Source: Pseudomonadota bacterium (GTDB lineage Bacteria; Pseudomonadota; Gammaproteobacteria; Steroidobacterales; Steroidobacteraceae). Taken from it: a stretch of DNA of 64,000 bases. The notes beneath the pieces were generated by a model. That model was not told the DNA's origin. It worked only from the letters and a program-made list of their open reading frames with translations, and searched no databases. The first letter of the stretch is position 1. Every line of letters starts with the position of its first letter. The translations under genes and the position numbers were made by a program. Where the stretch lies: the NCBI GenBank assembly GCA_025356075.1, contig JANXUT010000079.1, positions 1 through 64,000 on the forward strand. Direction: 5' to 3'. Below are positions 46,875 through 56,192 of the stretch, one piece after another.

Positions 46875-48344
46875 ATGAACCTGCGCATCAAGCCGCTCGA
46901 TGAGATCCTGGCCAATGCCGAGAAGAAGTCCCTGCACAAGACGCTCGGACCCTTTCAGCTGACGATGCTCGGCGTCGGCGGGATCATCGGCACGGGCATC
47001 TTCGTGCTGACTTCCTCGGCCGCGCAGCTGGCGGGCCCCGGCATGATGGTGTCGTTCATCGTCGCCGGCATCGTCTGCGCCGTCTGCGCGCTCTGCTATG
47101 CGGAGCTTGCCTCGATGGTGCCGGTATCGGGATCGGCTTACACCTACTCGTACGCGGTCATGGGCGAACTGGTCGCCTGGATCGTCGGCTGGGCGCTGAT
47201 CCTCGAATACGCCGTGGCGGCAAGCGCGGTCTCGGTCGGCTGGTCGAACTACTTCGTCGGCGTGATGGCGCGCGCGTTCGACTGGCACCTGCCGATCAGC
47301 CTGTCGAAGGGCTACTACGCCGGGGGGTTCATCAATCTGCCGGCGGTGCTGATCGCGACGCTGGTGACGGCGCTCCTCTACTTGGGCACGCGCGAGAGCG
47401 CGCGCGTGAACTCGATGCTGGTCGTCATCAAGATCATTGCGCTCGCGGTCTTCTGTGCGCTCGCCTTGCCCGTCATCAAGCTTGAGAATTTTCACCCGTT
47501 CGCGCCGCTCGGCACCTTGCCGATCGGTGCGGCCGCCGCCACGATCTTCTTCGCATTCGTCGGCTTCGACGCGGTCTCGACCGCCGCCGAGGAAACCAAG
47601 GACCCGCAACGCAACGTGCCCATTGGCCTCATCGGCAGCCTCGCGCTCTGCACGGTTTTCTACCTGCTCGTGGCCGCCGGCGCCATCGGGTCGATCGGTG
47701 CCCAGCCGGTCATCGTCAACGGCGCGGGGCTCTCGCCGGGTACGCCTGCATTCGTCGAAGCCTGCAAGCTCGCCGCCAACTCGGCGTCGCTCGCCTGCAG
47801 CGACGAGGCGCTCGCTCACGTGCTCGCGATGATCGGCTGGAGCAAGGTTGCGAGTCTCATCGGCCTCGCGGCGTTCCTCGCGTTGCCGTCCGTGATCCTC
47901 ACGATGCTCTTTGGCCAGACGCGCATCTTCTTCGTGATGTCGCGCGATGGCCTGTTGCCTGATGTCCTCAGCAGCGTCCACCCGCGATTCAAGACCCCGC
48001 ACGTCGTCACGCTGATCACCGGCTTCTTCGTGATGCTGGCCGCGGCTTTCTTCCCGGTCGGGGAGCTCGCCAACATTTCCAATTCCGGAACGCTGCTGGC
48101 GTTCGCGATGGTCGCGGTCGGCGTGATGGTGCTTAGGGTCAAGGACCCGGCGCGGCGCCGCGGCTTTCGTACGCCGTGGATCTGGTTCGTGGGTCCGCTC
48201 GCCGTGATCGGTTGCCTGGCGCTCTTCGCGCTGCTAAGAGGCGCGGCCATCAAGGTCTTCCTGATCTGGGGTTCGATCGGCCTCGTCGTCTATTTCCTCT
48301 ACGGGTACCGGGCGAGTCACCTGGCTAAGAAGCAGACGCAGTAG
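46875..48344 (+). CDS. APC-superfamily amino-acid permease (cationic amino-acid transporter type)
   Basis: A 489-residue inner-membrane transporter with about twelve to thirteen helices. It opens with LGPFQLTMLGVGGIIGTGIFVLT, the unwound first helix of APC transporters, and ends in a YFLYGYRASHLA tail like the YfnA/CAT branch. A long loop around 275-310 contains two cysteines. It carries amino acids, likely with protons or by exchange; the substrate is not determined. The next gene is a paralogue on the same strand, so the pair appears to be a tandem duplication. Confidence 0.87.
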   Translation: MNLRIKPLDEILANAEKKSLHKTLGPFQLTMLGVGGIIGTGIFVLTSSAAQLAGPGMMVSFIVAGIVCAVCALCYAELASMVPVSGSAYTYSYAVMGELVAWIVGWALILEYAVAASAVSVGWSNYFVGVMARAFDWHLPISLSKGYYAGGFINLPAVLIATLVTALLYLGTRESARVNSMLVVIKIIALAVFCALALPVIKLENFHPFAPLGTLPIGAAAATIFFAFVGFDAVSTAAEETKDPQRNVPIGLIGSLALCTVFYLLVAAGAIGSIGAQPVIVNGAGLSPGTPAFVEACKLAANSASLACSDEALAHVLAMIGWSKVASLIGLAAFLALPSVILTMLFGQTRIFFVMSRDGLLPDVLSSVHPRFKTPHVVTLITGFFVMLAAAFFPVGELANISNSGTLLAFAMVAVGVMVLRVKDPARRRGFRTPWIWFVGPLAVIGCLALFALLRGAAIKVFLIWGSIGLVVYFLYGYRASHLAKKQTQ

Positions 48345-48564
48345 GCGCACCGCGCCGGCCCCACGCTCGACGGCGACGGGTCAGAATCGCTCAGCCAGAA
48401 TCGGCCGCGTCCGTCGGATCTGGTGGCCGGGGCGGCCGGCCCATTCGAGTCGCAACGGCTCATTCGAAGCCGCGGTGCCGGAGGCTTCGATTGCGACGCC
48501 GCGATCGCTCCCCTATGATCGATCGATTCGCGAAGGCGACGGCACCCTGGGGAGTGGTTACCGA
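48345..48564 (+). promoter_or_regulatory. 220-base gap between tandem permeases with a promoter
   Basis: GC-rich gap containing a clear sigma70-like element and no gene. A possible weak hairpin (CCGGGGCGGCCGGCCC, about 48429-48444) may end the first transcript; no T tract follows. Confidence 0.4.
48491..48519 (+). promoter_or_regulatory. sigma70-like promoter of the second APC permease
   Basis: TTGCGA (48491-48496) and TATGAT (48514-48519) with an exact 17-base spacer, followed by a predicted leader of about 40 bases. This sets the permease start at 48565, since a start at 48475 would lie upstream of the promoter. Confidence 0.6.
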
Positions 48565-50109
48565 ATGGCCAATTCAACCGTCATGGCGCGTATTTTTCAG
48601 CGCAAGACAGTCGCGCAGATCCAGGCTGAACACGCGAGCGGTGAGCTCAAGCGCTCGTTGGGCGCACTCAACCTCGTGCTGCTTGGCATCGGCTGCATCA
48701 TCGGAGCGGGCATCTTCGTGCTGACCGGCCGGGCAGCCGCCCAGTTCGCGGGCCCCGCGATCATGCTGTCGTTCGTGATCACCGGGCTCCTCTGTGCGTT
48801 CGTCGCGCTTTGCTACGCGGAACTCGCCTCGGCGCTCCCGGTGTCGGGCTCCGCGTACTCCTACACGTACGCATCGATGGGCGAGGGGGCGGCGTGGGTG
48901 ATGGGACTCCTGCTGCTCCTGGAATACGGCCTCGCGGCCTCGACGGTTGCGGTCAGCTGGTCCGGCTACTTCGTCAGCCTCATGGCCGATTTTCATATCA
49001 CGGTTCCGCCGTCGCTGACCGCCGCCCCGGGAGTGCCGGTGGTCGATGCGTCCGGGGCCACGATCGCGACGGGCATCATCAATCTCCCCGCCGTCGTGGT
49101 CGTTGGACTCGTCACGTTGCTGCTGATCCGCGGCGTCAAGGAGTCGGCGACGGCGAACAACATCATCGTGTTCATCAAGTTGGCGGTCGTCATCGCGTTC
49201 ATAGCGATCGGCTGGCGGTACGTGAACACCGCGAACTGGGCGCCGTTCATCCCCGCGGAGATTCCCGCCCGGCCGCCGGGCACGGACATGGACATCTGGC
49301 ACCAGACCGGCCGTGCGCTGGTTGCGGTGGTGACCGGCGACAACACGTTCAAGTACGGTCTCGGCGGCGTGATCCACGGCGCCGCCGTGATCTTCTTCGC
49401 CTACCTCGGCTTCGAGGCTGTCTCGACCGCCGGCGCCGAGTCCCGCAATCCCGGTAAGGACATGCCGATCGGCATTCTGGGATCGCTCGTCATTTGCACG
49501 GTGCTCTACATCGCGACCTCCGCGGTGCTGGTCGGGATCGTGCCGTACGCCTCGCTCGACAACGCGGCGCCCCTTGCGGTCGCGGCGAACCGGATTGGTC
49601 TGCCGTGGTTCGCGCTGCTCGTCAAGATCGGCGCGATCGCGGGCCTCTCGAGCGTGATGCTGGTCCTCCTGTACGGCCAGACGCGCATCTTCTACACGAT
49701 GAGCCGCGACGGCCTTTTGCCTAAGTCCCTCGCGGTCGTCCACAAGAAGTTCCAGACGCCGTGGATCAACACGATTATCGTGGGCGTCGCGGCGATGGCC
49801 GCGGCCGGGTTCATGTCGCTCGATGCCCTCGGGGACCTCACGAACGTCGGCTCGCTCGCGGCGTTCACGCTCGTGTGCGTGACGGTGATCTACCTGCGCT
49901 CGACGAACCCCGAGCTCGTGCGGCCGTTCAAGACGCCGCTCTATCCGCTGACGCCGATTCTCGGCGGACTCATGTGCCTGGTGCTGCTCGGGAGCCTCAT
50001 GTCGACGCCGGACACGAGGAAGTTCTTCGTGATCTACCTCGTCATCGGCATCGTCGTCTATTTCGTCTACGGCATCCGCGCCTCGAAGCTGAGTCGCGGC
50101 GCCGCATAG
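48565..50109 (+). CDS. APC-superfamily amino-acid permease, paralogue of the preceding gene
   Basis: A 514-residue membrane transporter with the same opening (LGIGCIIGAGIFVLTG) and closing YFVYGIRASKLS pattern as its upstream neighbour. It has an extra extended loop of about 60 residues (from MADFHITVPPSL, and around IPAEIPARPPGTDMD) between helices. It has its own promoter, so the copies may respond to different conditions. The ATG at 48565 is chosen from the promoter position; ATG at 48583 is an alternative. The substrate is unknown. Confidence 0.87.
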   Translation: MANSTVMARIFQRKTVAQIQAEHASGELKRSLGALNLVLLGIGCIIGAGIFVLTGRAAAQFAGPAIMLSFVITGLLCAFVALCYAELASALPVSGSAYSYTYASMGEGAAWVMGLLLLLEYGLAASTVAVSWSGYFVSLMADFHITVPPSLTAAPGVPVVDASGATIATGIINLPAVVVVGLVTLLLIRGVKESATANNIIVFIKLAVVIAFIAIGWRYVNTANWAPFIPAEIPARPPGTDMDIWHQTGRALVAVVTGDNTFKYGLGGVIHGAAVIFFAYLGFEAVSTAGAESRNPGKDMPIGILGSLVICTVLYIATSAVLVGIVPYASLDNAAPLAVAANRIGLPWFALLVKIGAIAGLSSVMLVLLYGQTRIFYTMSRDGLLPKSLAVVHKKFQTPWINTIIVGVAAMAAAGFMSLDALGDLTNVGSLAAFTLVCVTVIYLRSTNPELVRPFKTPLYPLTPILGGLMCLVLLGSLMSTPDTRKFFVIYLVIGIVVYFVYGIRASKLSRGAA

Positions 50110-50128
50110 CAGCGCTGCCCCGCAGGCG

Positions 50129-50150
50129 GCCCGCGGCCTCAGCCGCGGGC
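50129..50150. terminator. strong GC hairpin between convergent permease and suhB genes
   Basis: GCCCGCGGC and GCCGCGGGC pair perfectly (9 base pairs) around a CTCA loop, spanning the suhB stop. The 29-base gap between two convergent genes makes a shared bidirectional terminator likely, although no T run follows on either side. Confidence 0.45.
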
Positions 50151-50954
50151 GGGCTTGAGGTCGTCCGGGACGTGCGGCGCGAGGAGCTCGATGAGCCCCT
50201 CGTAGGTCTTTGGCGACCCGGCGACCACATCGCCGCCAAGTTCGTACTCGGCTCCCGTCAGCGTGCCGATCCGCCCGCCCGCCTCGATGACGAGGAGCGA
50301 GCCCGCCGCCGTGTCCCAGGGACTAAGCCCGAGTTCCCAGAAGGCATCCGTGCGACCCGCCGCGACCCACGCGAGGTCGAGAGCCGCGGAGCCTGGCCTG
50401 CGGATTCCGGCGGTCGCGAGCGCCACCGCCTTCAGCATGCCCAGGTAGCTGTCCAGCCAGCGGATGTTGGCGCGGTACGGGAAGCCCGTGCCGATGAGCG
50501 CGCCTTCGAGGCCGCGGCTCTTGGAGACGCGGATGCGCTTGTCATCGAGCTGCGCCCCGCCGCCGCGGCTCGCCGTAAAGAGCTCCGTGCGGATCGGGTC
50601 GTAGATGACCGCGTGCTCGATCCGGCCGCGGTGCTGGACCGCGATCGAGACGCAGAACTGCGGGAAGGCGTGCAGGAAGTTGGTCGTGCCATCGAGCGGA
50701 TCGATGATCCAGGTGAACTCATCCGCGCTCGTGCCCGGGCTCGAGCCGCTCTCCTCGGCGAGGATCCCGTGGCCCGGATAGGCGTGGCGGATCGTCTGGA
50801 TGATCTCCGCCTCGGCCTGCCGGTCGACGTCGGTGACGAAGTCGTTGCGCCCCTTGCTCGCGATGTCGATCGAGTCGAGCCGGCTCATGCTGCGCGTGAT
50901 GACCGTCGCGGCGCGGCGTGCGGCACGGATGCCGATATTGACGAGGGGATGCAT
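50139..50954 (-). CDS. suhB: inositol-1-monophosphatase/SuhB
   Basis: A 271-residue magnesium-dependent phosphatase that also acts as an rRNA transcription-antitermination factor in Escherichia coli. The metal site includes E67-E68 in AEESG and D85/D88 in DPLDGTTNF; a later WDTAAG (about 213-218) completes it. The ATG at 50954 matches the MHPLVNIGIRAARRA family start; a GTG six bases earlier is less likely. It faces trmJ across 87 bases, the conserved gammaproteobacterial order. Confidence 0.95.
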   Translation of the reverse strand: MHPLVNIGIRAARRAATVITRSMSRLDSIDIASKGRNDFVTDVDRQAEAEIIQTIRHAYPGHGILAEESGSSPGTSADEFTWIIDPLDGTTNFLHAFPQFCVSIAVQHRGRIEHAVIYDPIRTELFTASRGGGAQLDDKRIRVSKSRGLEGALIGTGFPYRANIRWLDSYLGMLKAVALATAGIRRPGSAALDLAWVAAGRTDAFWELGLSPWDTAAGSLLVIEAGGRIGTLTGAEYELGGDVVAGSPKTYEGLIELLAPHVPDDLKPARG

Positions 50955-51041
50955 TGGCACGGGGGTGACCAGGCGCGGCGCGGGGGTGCGCGATCTTGAG
51001 CGGCGCGTAGAATATCAGACACGCCTCGAAAGACCGCCCGC
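50955..51041. promoter_or_regulatory. divergent suhB/trmJ promoter region
   Basis: The 87-base gap holds TAGAAT (51008-51013), a -10-like box facing trmJ 29 bases before its start. No -35 or operator is obvious. In many relatives this region leads into an iscR-controlled cluster; no IscR box is evident here. Confidence 0.3.
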
Positions 51042-51770
51042 GTGCCCATTCGCTTCGTTCTCGTCGCCCCCCGCCACCCCGGCAATATCGGGGCCACCGC
51101 CCGCGCCATGAGCACGATGGGGTTCCACGAGCTGTGGCTGGTGGCACCTGCGTCCTTCCCGCACCCCGAGGCGACGGCGCTCGCCGCCGGCGCCGAGGCC
51201 GTTCTGAGGAGCGCCCGCCTCGTCCACTCGCTCAAGGAAGCAGTCGCCGACTGCGGCCTCGTCTACGCGACGAGCGCCCGGGCGAGGGGCGAGTACTACT
51301 GGCCGGCGTCCTCGCCGCGCGAGGCGGCTCCCCGGCTGCTCGCCGCGGGCGCCGAGGGTGAGGCGGCGCTCGTCTTCGGCCCCGAGCGCACGGGCCTTAC
51401 CAACGAGGACCTCGCGTACTGCTCGGGTGTGGTGCGGATACCGTCTGACCCCGCCTACGAGTCCTTGAACCTCGCGCAGGCCGTGCAGGTGCTCGCCTAC
51501 GAACTCAGGTGCGCAGGCGAGGCCCCCGTGCCGCCGCCGCGCCGCGCCGTCGCGCTCGCCCCCGTCGCCGAGCTCGAGAAGCTGACCGCGCACCTAGGCG
51601 AGGTGCTCACCGAGGTCGACTTCACCGATCGCGCGGGGGGACCGAATCTCCTCAACCGCCTCGCGCGGATCTTCGGTCGCGCCGAGCTCGACCAGCACGA
51701 GGTGAACGTGCTGCGCGGGCTCCTGGCGGCCGTGCAGGCGCGCCGCCGGCGCGCGGGCAGCGACGCGTGA
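51042..51770 (+). CDS. trmJ: tRNA (cytidine/uridine-32 2'-O)-methyltransferase
   Basis: SPOUT-family RNA methyltransferase that 2'-O-methylates residue 32 of the tRNA anticodon loop. The 242-residue protein opens IRFVLVAPRHPGNIGATARAM, has the knot segment LVFGPERTGLTNEDL and VRIPSDPAYESLNLAQAVQV, and ends in a helical extension. Its stop overlaps the cysteine desulfurase start (GTGA), starting a tightly coupled cluster. Confidence 0.93.
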   Translation: MPIRFVLVAPRHPGNIGATARAMSTMGFHELWLVAPASFPHPEATALAAGAEAVLRSARLVHSLKEAVADCGLVYATSARARGEYYWPASSPREAAPRLLAAGAEGEAALVFGPERTGLTNEDLAYCSGVVRIPSDPAYESLNLAQAVQVLAYELRCAGEAPVPPPRRAVALAPVAELEKLTAHLGEVLTEVDFTDRAGGPNLLNRLARIFGRAELDQHEVNVLRGLLAAVQARRRRAGSDA

Positions 51771-52951
51771 GCGCCGAGCCCGTGGCCGGAAGCGGGGAGG
51801 CGATCCCTCGCATCTACCTCGACAACGCGGCGACGACGCCGCTCGATCCGCAGGTCCGTGCGGCGATGCTCGCGGCGCTCGATGCGTGTGCCGGCAACGC
51901 CTCCGCCATGCATGCGCCCGGACGGCGGGCGCGCGAGCGGATCGAGGCCGCGCGCGCCGACGTCGCCGCGCTCATCCGCGCGCCGGCCGACTCGATCGTG
52001 TTCACCTCCGGAGCGACCGAGTCCGACAACCTCGCGATCCTCGGCGGGGCGCGCGGCAACCGCGCCCGCGGCCGGCACCTCGTGAGCCTTCGGACCGAGC
52101 ACCGCGCGGTGCTCGATGCCTGTCAGGCGCTTGAGCGCGAGGGCTTCGCCGTCACCCTGCTGGTGCCGGGGCCCGATGGGCTCCTCGACCCCGCGGCGCT
52201 CGCGGCGGCGCTGACACCGAAGACGACGCTCGTGTCGGTCATGCTCGTCAACAACGAGACCGGCGTCGTGCAGGACATCGCGGCGCTCGCGGCGGTGTGC
52301 CGGGCGCGGGGCGTGCTCGTGCACGTCGATGCCGCGCAGGCGGCGGGGCGCGTGCCGATCGACGTGGGCGCGCTCGATGTCGACCTCATCAGCCTCTCCG
52401 CGCACAAGGTCCACGGGCCGGTCGGCGTCGGGGCGCTGTACGTGCGCCGCACGCCGCGCCCGACCCTCGAGCCGCTTCAGTACGGCGGCGGCCAGGAAGG
52501 GGGCCTGCGCTCCGGGAGCCTCGCCGCGCACCAGATCGCCGGCATGGGCGAGGCGTTTCGGCTCGCGACGGCGGACGGGGAGCGGGAGTCGGCGCGGCTG
52601 CAGGGCCTGGCTGAGCGCCTGTGGACCCTCCTCGAGGGGCTCGGCGGCGTCCACCTGAACGGCCACCGGACCCGTCGCGCGCCGCACATCGTGAACGTGT
52701 CCTTCGAGGGGGTGGACGGGGAGGCGCTGCTCCTTGAACTCGAGGGGCTCATCGTTGCGAGCGGCGCCGCCTGCAGCGCGGAGAGCGGCGAGCCCTCCTA
52801 CGTGCTCCGGGCGCTCGGCCGGCCGGACGCGCTCGCGCAGGCCTCGCTCAGGTTCAGCCTCGGGCGCTTCTCGACGGCCGCCGACGTCGAGGCCGCGGCA
52901 ACCCGGGTGCGCGCGGGGCTCACGCGCCTGCGCGGGCTCGCGCCGCCGTGA
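51767..52951 (+). CDS. iscS: cysteine desulfurase, IscS-like
   Basis: PLP enzyme that takes sulfur from cysteine for Fe-S clusters and tRNA thiolation. The 394-residue product opens IYLDNAATTPLDPQV, binds PLP at K214 in SLSAHKVHG and carries the persulfide on C336 in AACSAESGEPSYVL. Length is near E. coli IscS (404). It is coupled to trmJ upstream and the IscU-like gene downstream, each by GTGA overlaps. No iscR or cysE precedes it. The loop after the catalytic cysteine (SAESGEPS) is one residue longer than TSASLEPS, a small deviation from the IscS loop. Confidence 0.88.
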   Translation: MSAEPVAGSGEAIPRIYLDNAATTPLDPQVRAAMLAALDACAGNASAMHAPGRRARERIEAARADVAALIRAPADSIVFTSGATESDNLAILGGARGNRARGRHLVSLRTEHRAVLDACQALEREGFAVTLLVPGPDGLLDPAALAAALTPKTTLVSVMLVNNETGVVQDIAALAAVCRARGVLVHVDAAQAAGRVPIDVGALDVDLISLSAHKVHGPVGVGALYVRRTPRPTLEPLQYGGGQEGGLRSGSLAAHQIAGMGEAFRLATADGERESARLQGLAERLWTLLEGLGGVHLNGHRTRRAPHIVNVSFEGVDGEALLLELEGLIVASGAACSAESGEPSYVLRALGRPDALAQASLRFSLGRFSTAADVEAAATRVRAGLTRLRGLAPP

Positions 52952-53328
52952 GCGCCGGGGAGGCGTATTCGGAGGAGGTCCGCCGGCTATTCCGGGAGGC
53001 GCCCGCGGCCGGCCGGGCGGCCGGGGCGGGCTGGGTCGCGGCGGAGGCCACCGAGCCCCTGACGGGGACCCGGGTCCGCTGGCACCTGCGCTCGGAAGGC
53101 GGGGTCATCACGGACGCCCGCTACCAGGTGCGGGGCTGCCCCCACACGGTCGCGGCGGCGGCCCTTGCGGCCGCGGCCCTTAAGGGCCTGCCCATCGGGG
53201 CGGCGGCCATTGATTTCGCGGCGATCGCCCAGAGGCTGCGGGCGCCAGCGGCGAAGCGCGGCCGGTTTTTCGTGATCCAGGACGCGCTTCACGCAGCATT
53301 GCTGCTATTTGACGCACCGTCCGCCTAG
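52948..53328 (+). CDS. degenerate IscU/NifU-N-like protein with a single cysteine
   Basis: A 126-residue protein aligned by eye to IscU. The VITDARYQVRGCPHTVAAAALA segment matches the region around the second IscU cluster ligand (C64 here). The first ligand, normally in ACGD, is absent (TEPLTGTRVRW). The third, normally in the LPPVKxHC segment, is also missing (APAAKRGRFFV). No other cysteine exists, so it cannot hold a cluster as canonical IscU does. It could still accept a persulfide from IscS or serve as a docking subunit. The stop of iscS overlaps its start. Confidence 0.75.
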   Translation: MSAGEAYSEEVRRLFREAPAAGRAAGAGWVAAEATEPLTGTRVRWHLRSEGGVITDARYQVRGCPHTVAAAALAAAALKGLPIGAAAIDFAAIAQRLRAPAAKRGRFFVIQDALHAALLLFDAPSA

Positions 53329-53374
53329 AATCGACCCAGCCACCGCACATAATCCCGAGGCATCCCGCACCCCC

Positions 53375-53698
53375 ATGGCCGTCACCCTCTCCGCCGCCGC
53401 TGCCGACCGAGTCCTGAGCTTCATCGCCGCCCGCGGCCACGGCCTCGGGCTTCGGCTCGCGATCAAGCGGACCGGCTGCTCGGGTTACGCGTACGTCGTC
53501 AACTACGCCGAGGCGATCGAGGCGAACGACACCGTCTTCGAGGATCGCGGGGTGAAGGTCGTCGTCGATGCCGGGAGCCTCGCGCTCGTCGATGGCACGG
53601 AGGTCGACTTCATCAAGCAGGGCCTCAACGAGGCCTTCAAGTTCAAGAATCCCAAGGCCCGCGCCGAGTGCGGCTGCGGCGAGAGCTTCTCGCTCTGA
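53375..53698 (+). CDS. iscA: A-type iron-sulfur carrier IscA
   Basis: A 107-residue carrier with the three conserved cysteines C35 (GCSGY), C99 and C101 (ECGCGESF) that bind iron or a cluster for delivery to targets such as aconitase-type proteins. The ATG at 53375 starts the family motif AVTLSAAAADRV. It follows the degenerate IscU-like gene after 46 bases and is the last gene of the reduced isc cluster; hscB, hscA and fdx do not follow. Confidence 0.93.
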   Translation: MAVTLSAAAADRVLSFIAARGHGLGLRLAIKRTGCSGYAYVVNYAEAIEANDTVFEDRGVKVVVDAGSLALVDGTEVDFIKQGLNEAFKFKNPKARAECGCGESFSL

Positions 53699-53758
53699 CA
53701 TTTCGGCGCCTGGCGCAAAAAAATCCTTAATTCCCGGCGACTTCCGCGCGCCGTTGCG

Positions 53759-53788
53759 TTGCGGGAGCCACCTCGCGACCTATAGAAT
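53759..53788 (+). promoter_or_regulatory. candidate promoter of ndk
   Basis: TTGCGG (53759-53764), a 16-base spacer, then TATAGA (53781-53786) overlapping TAGAAT. It sits 80 bases before ndk in the 169-base iscA-ndk gap. The rest of the gap holds no gene; AAAAAAA at 53717-53723 follows a short GC repeat that is too weak to be a terminator. Confidence 0.5.
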
Positions 53789-53867
53789 GGGCGGTCACGG
53801 ACGGGGCCCGCGCGATCAGGCGCTCGCCCCCCGGCACTGCGTCCCACACCCAAGGCGAGGTTGATCC

Positions 53868-54299
53868 ATGGCGCTCGAGCGCACCCTGTCGATTGTTAAG
53901 CCCGATGGCGTCCAGAAAAACCTGATCGGGGAGGTCTGCCGTCGCTTCGAGTCGGCGGGCTTATCGATCGTCGCGGCGCGGATGCGCCACCTGACGCTCG
54001 CCGAGGCCGAGGGTTTCTACGCGGTCCACAAGGCGCGGCCGTTCTACAACGACCTGTGCAAGTACATGACCTCCGGTCCCGTCTTCGTGCAGGTGCTCGA
54101 GGGCGAGGGCGCCGTCGCCAGGAACCGCGAGATCATGGGCGCGACCGACCCCAAGAAGGCCGACACGGGCACGATCCGCGCCGATCTTGCCGCCAGCATC
54201 GAGGAGAACGTCGTGCACGGCTCCGACTCCGCCGAGAACGCGGCGCAGGAGATTGCCTACTTCTTCAGCGTCACGGAGCTCTACCCGCGCACGCGTTGA
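53868..54299 (+). CDS. ndk: nucleoside diphosphate kinase
   Basis: Equalises nucleoside triphosphate pools by moving the gamma phosphate through a histidine. The 143-residue protein has K11 in VKPDGV and the phosphohistidine H117 in [11 protein letters not shown]. It precedes rlmN by 16 bases, the order usual in gammaproteobacteria. Confidence 0.97.
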   Translation: MALERTLSIVKPDGVQKNLIGEVCRRFESAGLSIVAARMRHLTLAEAEGFYAVHKARPFYNDLCKYMTSGPVFVQVLEGEGAVARNREIMGATDPKKADTGTIRADLAASIEENVVHGSDSAENAAQEIAYFFSVTELYPRTR

Positions 54300-54315
54300 G
54301 CGTGCCGGCACTGCT

Positions 54316-55437
54316 ATGCCTGAGACCGCGAACCGCACGAACCTGCTCGGCCTTAACCCGGCCGCGCTCGAGGCGTTCGTCGTGGGTCTCGGCGAGAAGC
54401 CGTTTCGCGCGCGGCAGCTGCTGACCTGGATCTACAAGCGCCGGGTCGGCGACTTCGCGGCGATGTCCGATCTCGGCAAGGAGTTCCGCGCGCGCTTAGC
54501 CTCGGTCGCCGAGGTGCGCGTGCCCGAGATCGCGAGCGAACACGCCTCGGCCGACGGCACCCGCAAGTGGCTCCTCAAGGCGGGCGAATTCGCCGGCCGC
54601 GCCCAGGCGATCGAGACGGTGTTCATCCCCGAGCCCGGTCGCGGCACGCTCTGCATCTCATCGCAAGTAGGCTGCGCGCTCGACTGCTCGTTCTGCGCCA
54701 CCGGCGCGCAGGGCTTCAACAGGAACCTCGAGACCGCCGAGATCGTGGGCCAGGTGTGGCTCGCGAGCCGCGCACTCGGCACGGGCGCCCTCGGTGAGCG
54801 TGCGATCACCAATGTCGTGCTGATGGGCATGGGCGAGCCGCTCGCCAACTACAAGAACGTGTTGCCGGCGCTTGAGCTCTTCATGGACGACCGCGGCTTC
54901 GACCTGTCGAGGCGGCGCGTGACGCTCTCGACCTCAGGGTTGGTGCCGCAGCTCTACCGCCTCGCCGAGGACACCAACGTCGCGCTCGCGGTGTCGCTGC
55001 ACGCGCCGAACGATGCGCTCAGGGACCAGCTCGTGCCAATCAACAAGCGCCACCCGATCAAGGAGCTGCTGGCGGCGTGCTGGCACTACCTGGAGGCGCA
55101 GAACGGCCGCAGCATCACCTTCGAGTACGTCATGCTCGATGGCATCAACGATCAGCCCGAGCACGCGCGCGAGCTCGCGCGGCTGCTCGTCGGGCACGAT
55201 GCGAAGGTGAACCTGATCCCGTTCAACCCGTTCCCGGGCACCGCCTACCGGCGCTCGGCGACCGAGACGATCGGACGCTTCCGCGACTACCTCAACACGC
55301 ACGGCGTGACCGCGACCGTGCGGCGCACGCGCGGCGATGACATCGACGCGGCGTGCGGGCAGCTTGCCGGGCAGGTCCAGGACCGCACGACGGTGCGGCT
55401 CGGTTCGAAAACGATGACCGTGGCGGTACACGCATGA
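54316..55437 (+). CDS. rlmN: 23S rRNA/tRNA adenine-C2 methyltransferase
   Basis: Radical-SAM enzyme that methylates C2 of A2503 in 23S rRNA and A37 in tRNAs, placing it among ribosome-fidelity factors. The 373-residue protein has the cluster motif C120-x3-C124-x2-C127, the methyl-carrying C347 (DAACGQL) and the second catalytic cysteine probably C113. It begins at the ATG at 54316; an upstream in-frame start overlaps ndk and is rejected. Its stop overlaps the pilW start. Confidence 0.95.
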   Translation: MPETANRTNLLGLNPAALEAFVVGLGEKPFRARQLLTWIYKRRVGDFAAMSDLGKEFRARLASVAEVRVPEIASEHASADGTRKWLLKAGEFAGRAQAIETVFIPEPGRGTLCISSQVGCALDCSFCATGAQGFNRNLETAEIVGQVWLASRALGTGALGERAITNVVLMGMGEPLANYKNVLPALELFMDDRGFDLSRRRVTLSTSGLVPQLYRLAEDTNVALAVSLHAPNDALRDQLVPINKRHPIKELLAACWHYLEAQNGRSITFEYVMLDGINDQPEHARELARLLVGHDAKVNLIPFNPFPGTAYRRSATETIGRFRDYLNTHGVTATVRRTRGDDIDAACGQLAGQVQDRTTVRLGSKTMTVAVHA

Positions 55438-56192
55438 AACGCCTGACAGTCGGGATCCTGCTGCTCTCGCTGGCGCTGCCGGTACTTGCGGGCGACCGCG
55501 GCACCGGCGACCAGGAGTCGATGATCAAGGCGGCGCGCCTGAATGCCCAGCTCGCGGTCGCCTACCTCAAGCAAAACGACGTCGTCGCGGCGCGCGACAA
55601 GATCATCAAGGCGCTCGCGCAGAACCCGCGGGATTCCGGGGTGCAAAGCTCCGCCGGCCTCGTCTACGAGCGCCTGCAGGAGGTCGACAAGGCCGACGAG
55701 CACTACTCGGCCGCGCTCAGGCTCGCGCCGAACGATCCCGACATGCAGAACAACTACGCGGTGTTCGAGTGTCGGCGCGGCAAGTGGGAGAAGGGCATCA
55801 AGATATTCGAGCAGGCCGCCAGGAACCCGGCCTACTCGAACCCCGAGGTCGCCTATTCGAACGCGGGTGTCTGCGCCCGCAGCGCCGGCAACCTGCCGCG
55901 CGCCGAGGACATGTTCAGGAAGGCGCTCGCGATCCGCGCGGATTATCCGGATGCGCTCCTGCAGATGGCGGACCTGTCGCTCGCCCGGGGCGCCGCGCTC
56001 GCGGCGCGGGCGTTCCTCGAGCGCTACTTCGTCGGCGCGCGCGTCTCGCCCGAGTCGCTGCTGCTCGGCGTTCGCATCGAGCACAAGATGGGTGATCGCG
56101 CCGCGGAGGATCGCTACGCGGACCGGCTCGAGAAGGAGTTCGCGGACTCCGACGCGACGAGGCAGCTGCGCGAAGGTGCGGGAGCGAAATGA
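55434..56192 (+). CDS. pilW: type IV pilus biogenesis/stability TPR protein PilW/PilF-like
   Basis: A 252-residue exported protein with a signal peptide (1-20) and about five to six tetratricopeptide-like repeats, including [22 protein letters not shown] and [20 protein letters not shown]. PilW-type proteins help outer-membrane secretin (PilQ) assembly. The usual lipobox cysteine is absent (LAGDRG follows the hydrophobic stretch), so it would be a soluble periplasmic protein unless another start is used. No other pilus gene is in the window. Confidence 0.85.
   Translation: MKRLTVGILLLSLALPVLAGDRGTGDQESMIKAARLNAQLAVAYLKQNDVVAARDKIIKALAQNPRDSGVQSSAGLVYERLQEVDKADEHYSAALRLAPNDPDMQNNYAVFECRRGKWEKGIKIFEQAARNPAYSNPEVAYSNAGVCARSAGNLPRAEDMFRKALAIRADYPDALLQMADLSLARGAALAARAFLERYFVGARVSPESLLLGVRIEHKMGDRAAEDRYADRLEKEFADSDATRQLREGAGAK

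Noticed and set aside
44847-48002. A 1051-residue minus-strand frame opposite kup and the first permease
   Set aside because: Arginine/aspartate-rich antisense composition with no motif; the plus strand has clear transporter signatures.
53699-53723. Rho-independent terminator after iscA
   Set aside because: The GC segment allows only a 3-base stem with a normal loop, and the following run is A on the plus strand rather than T.
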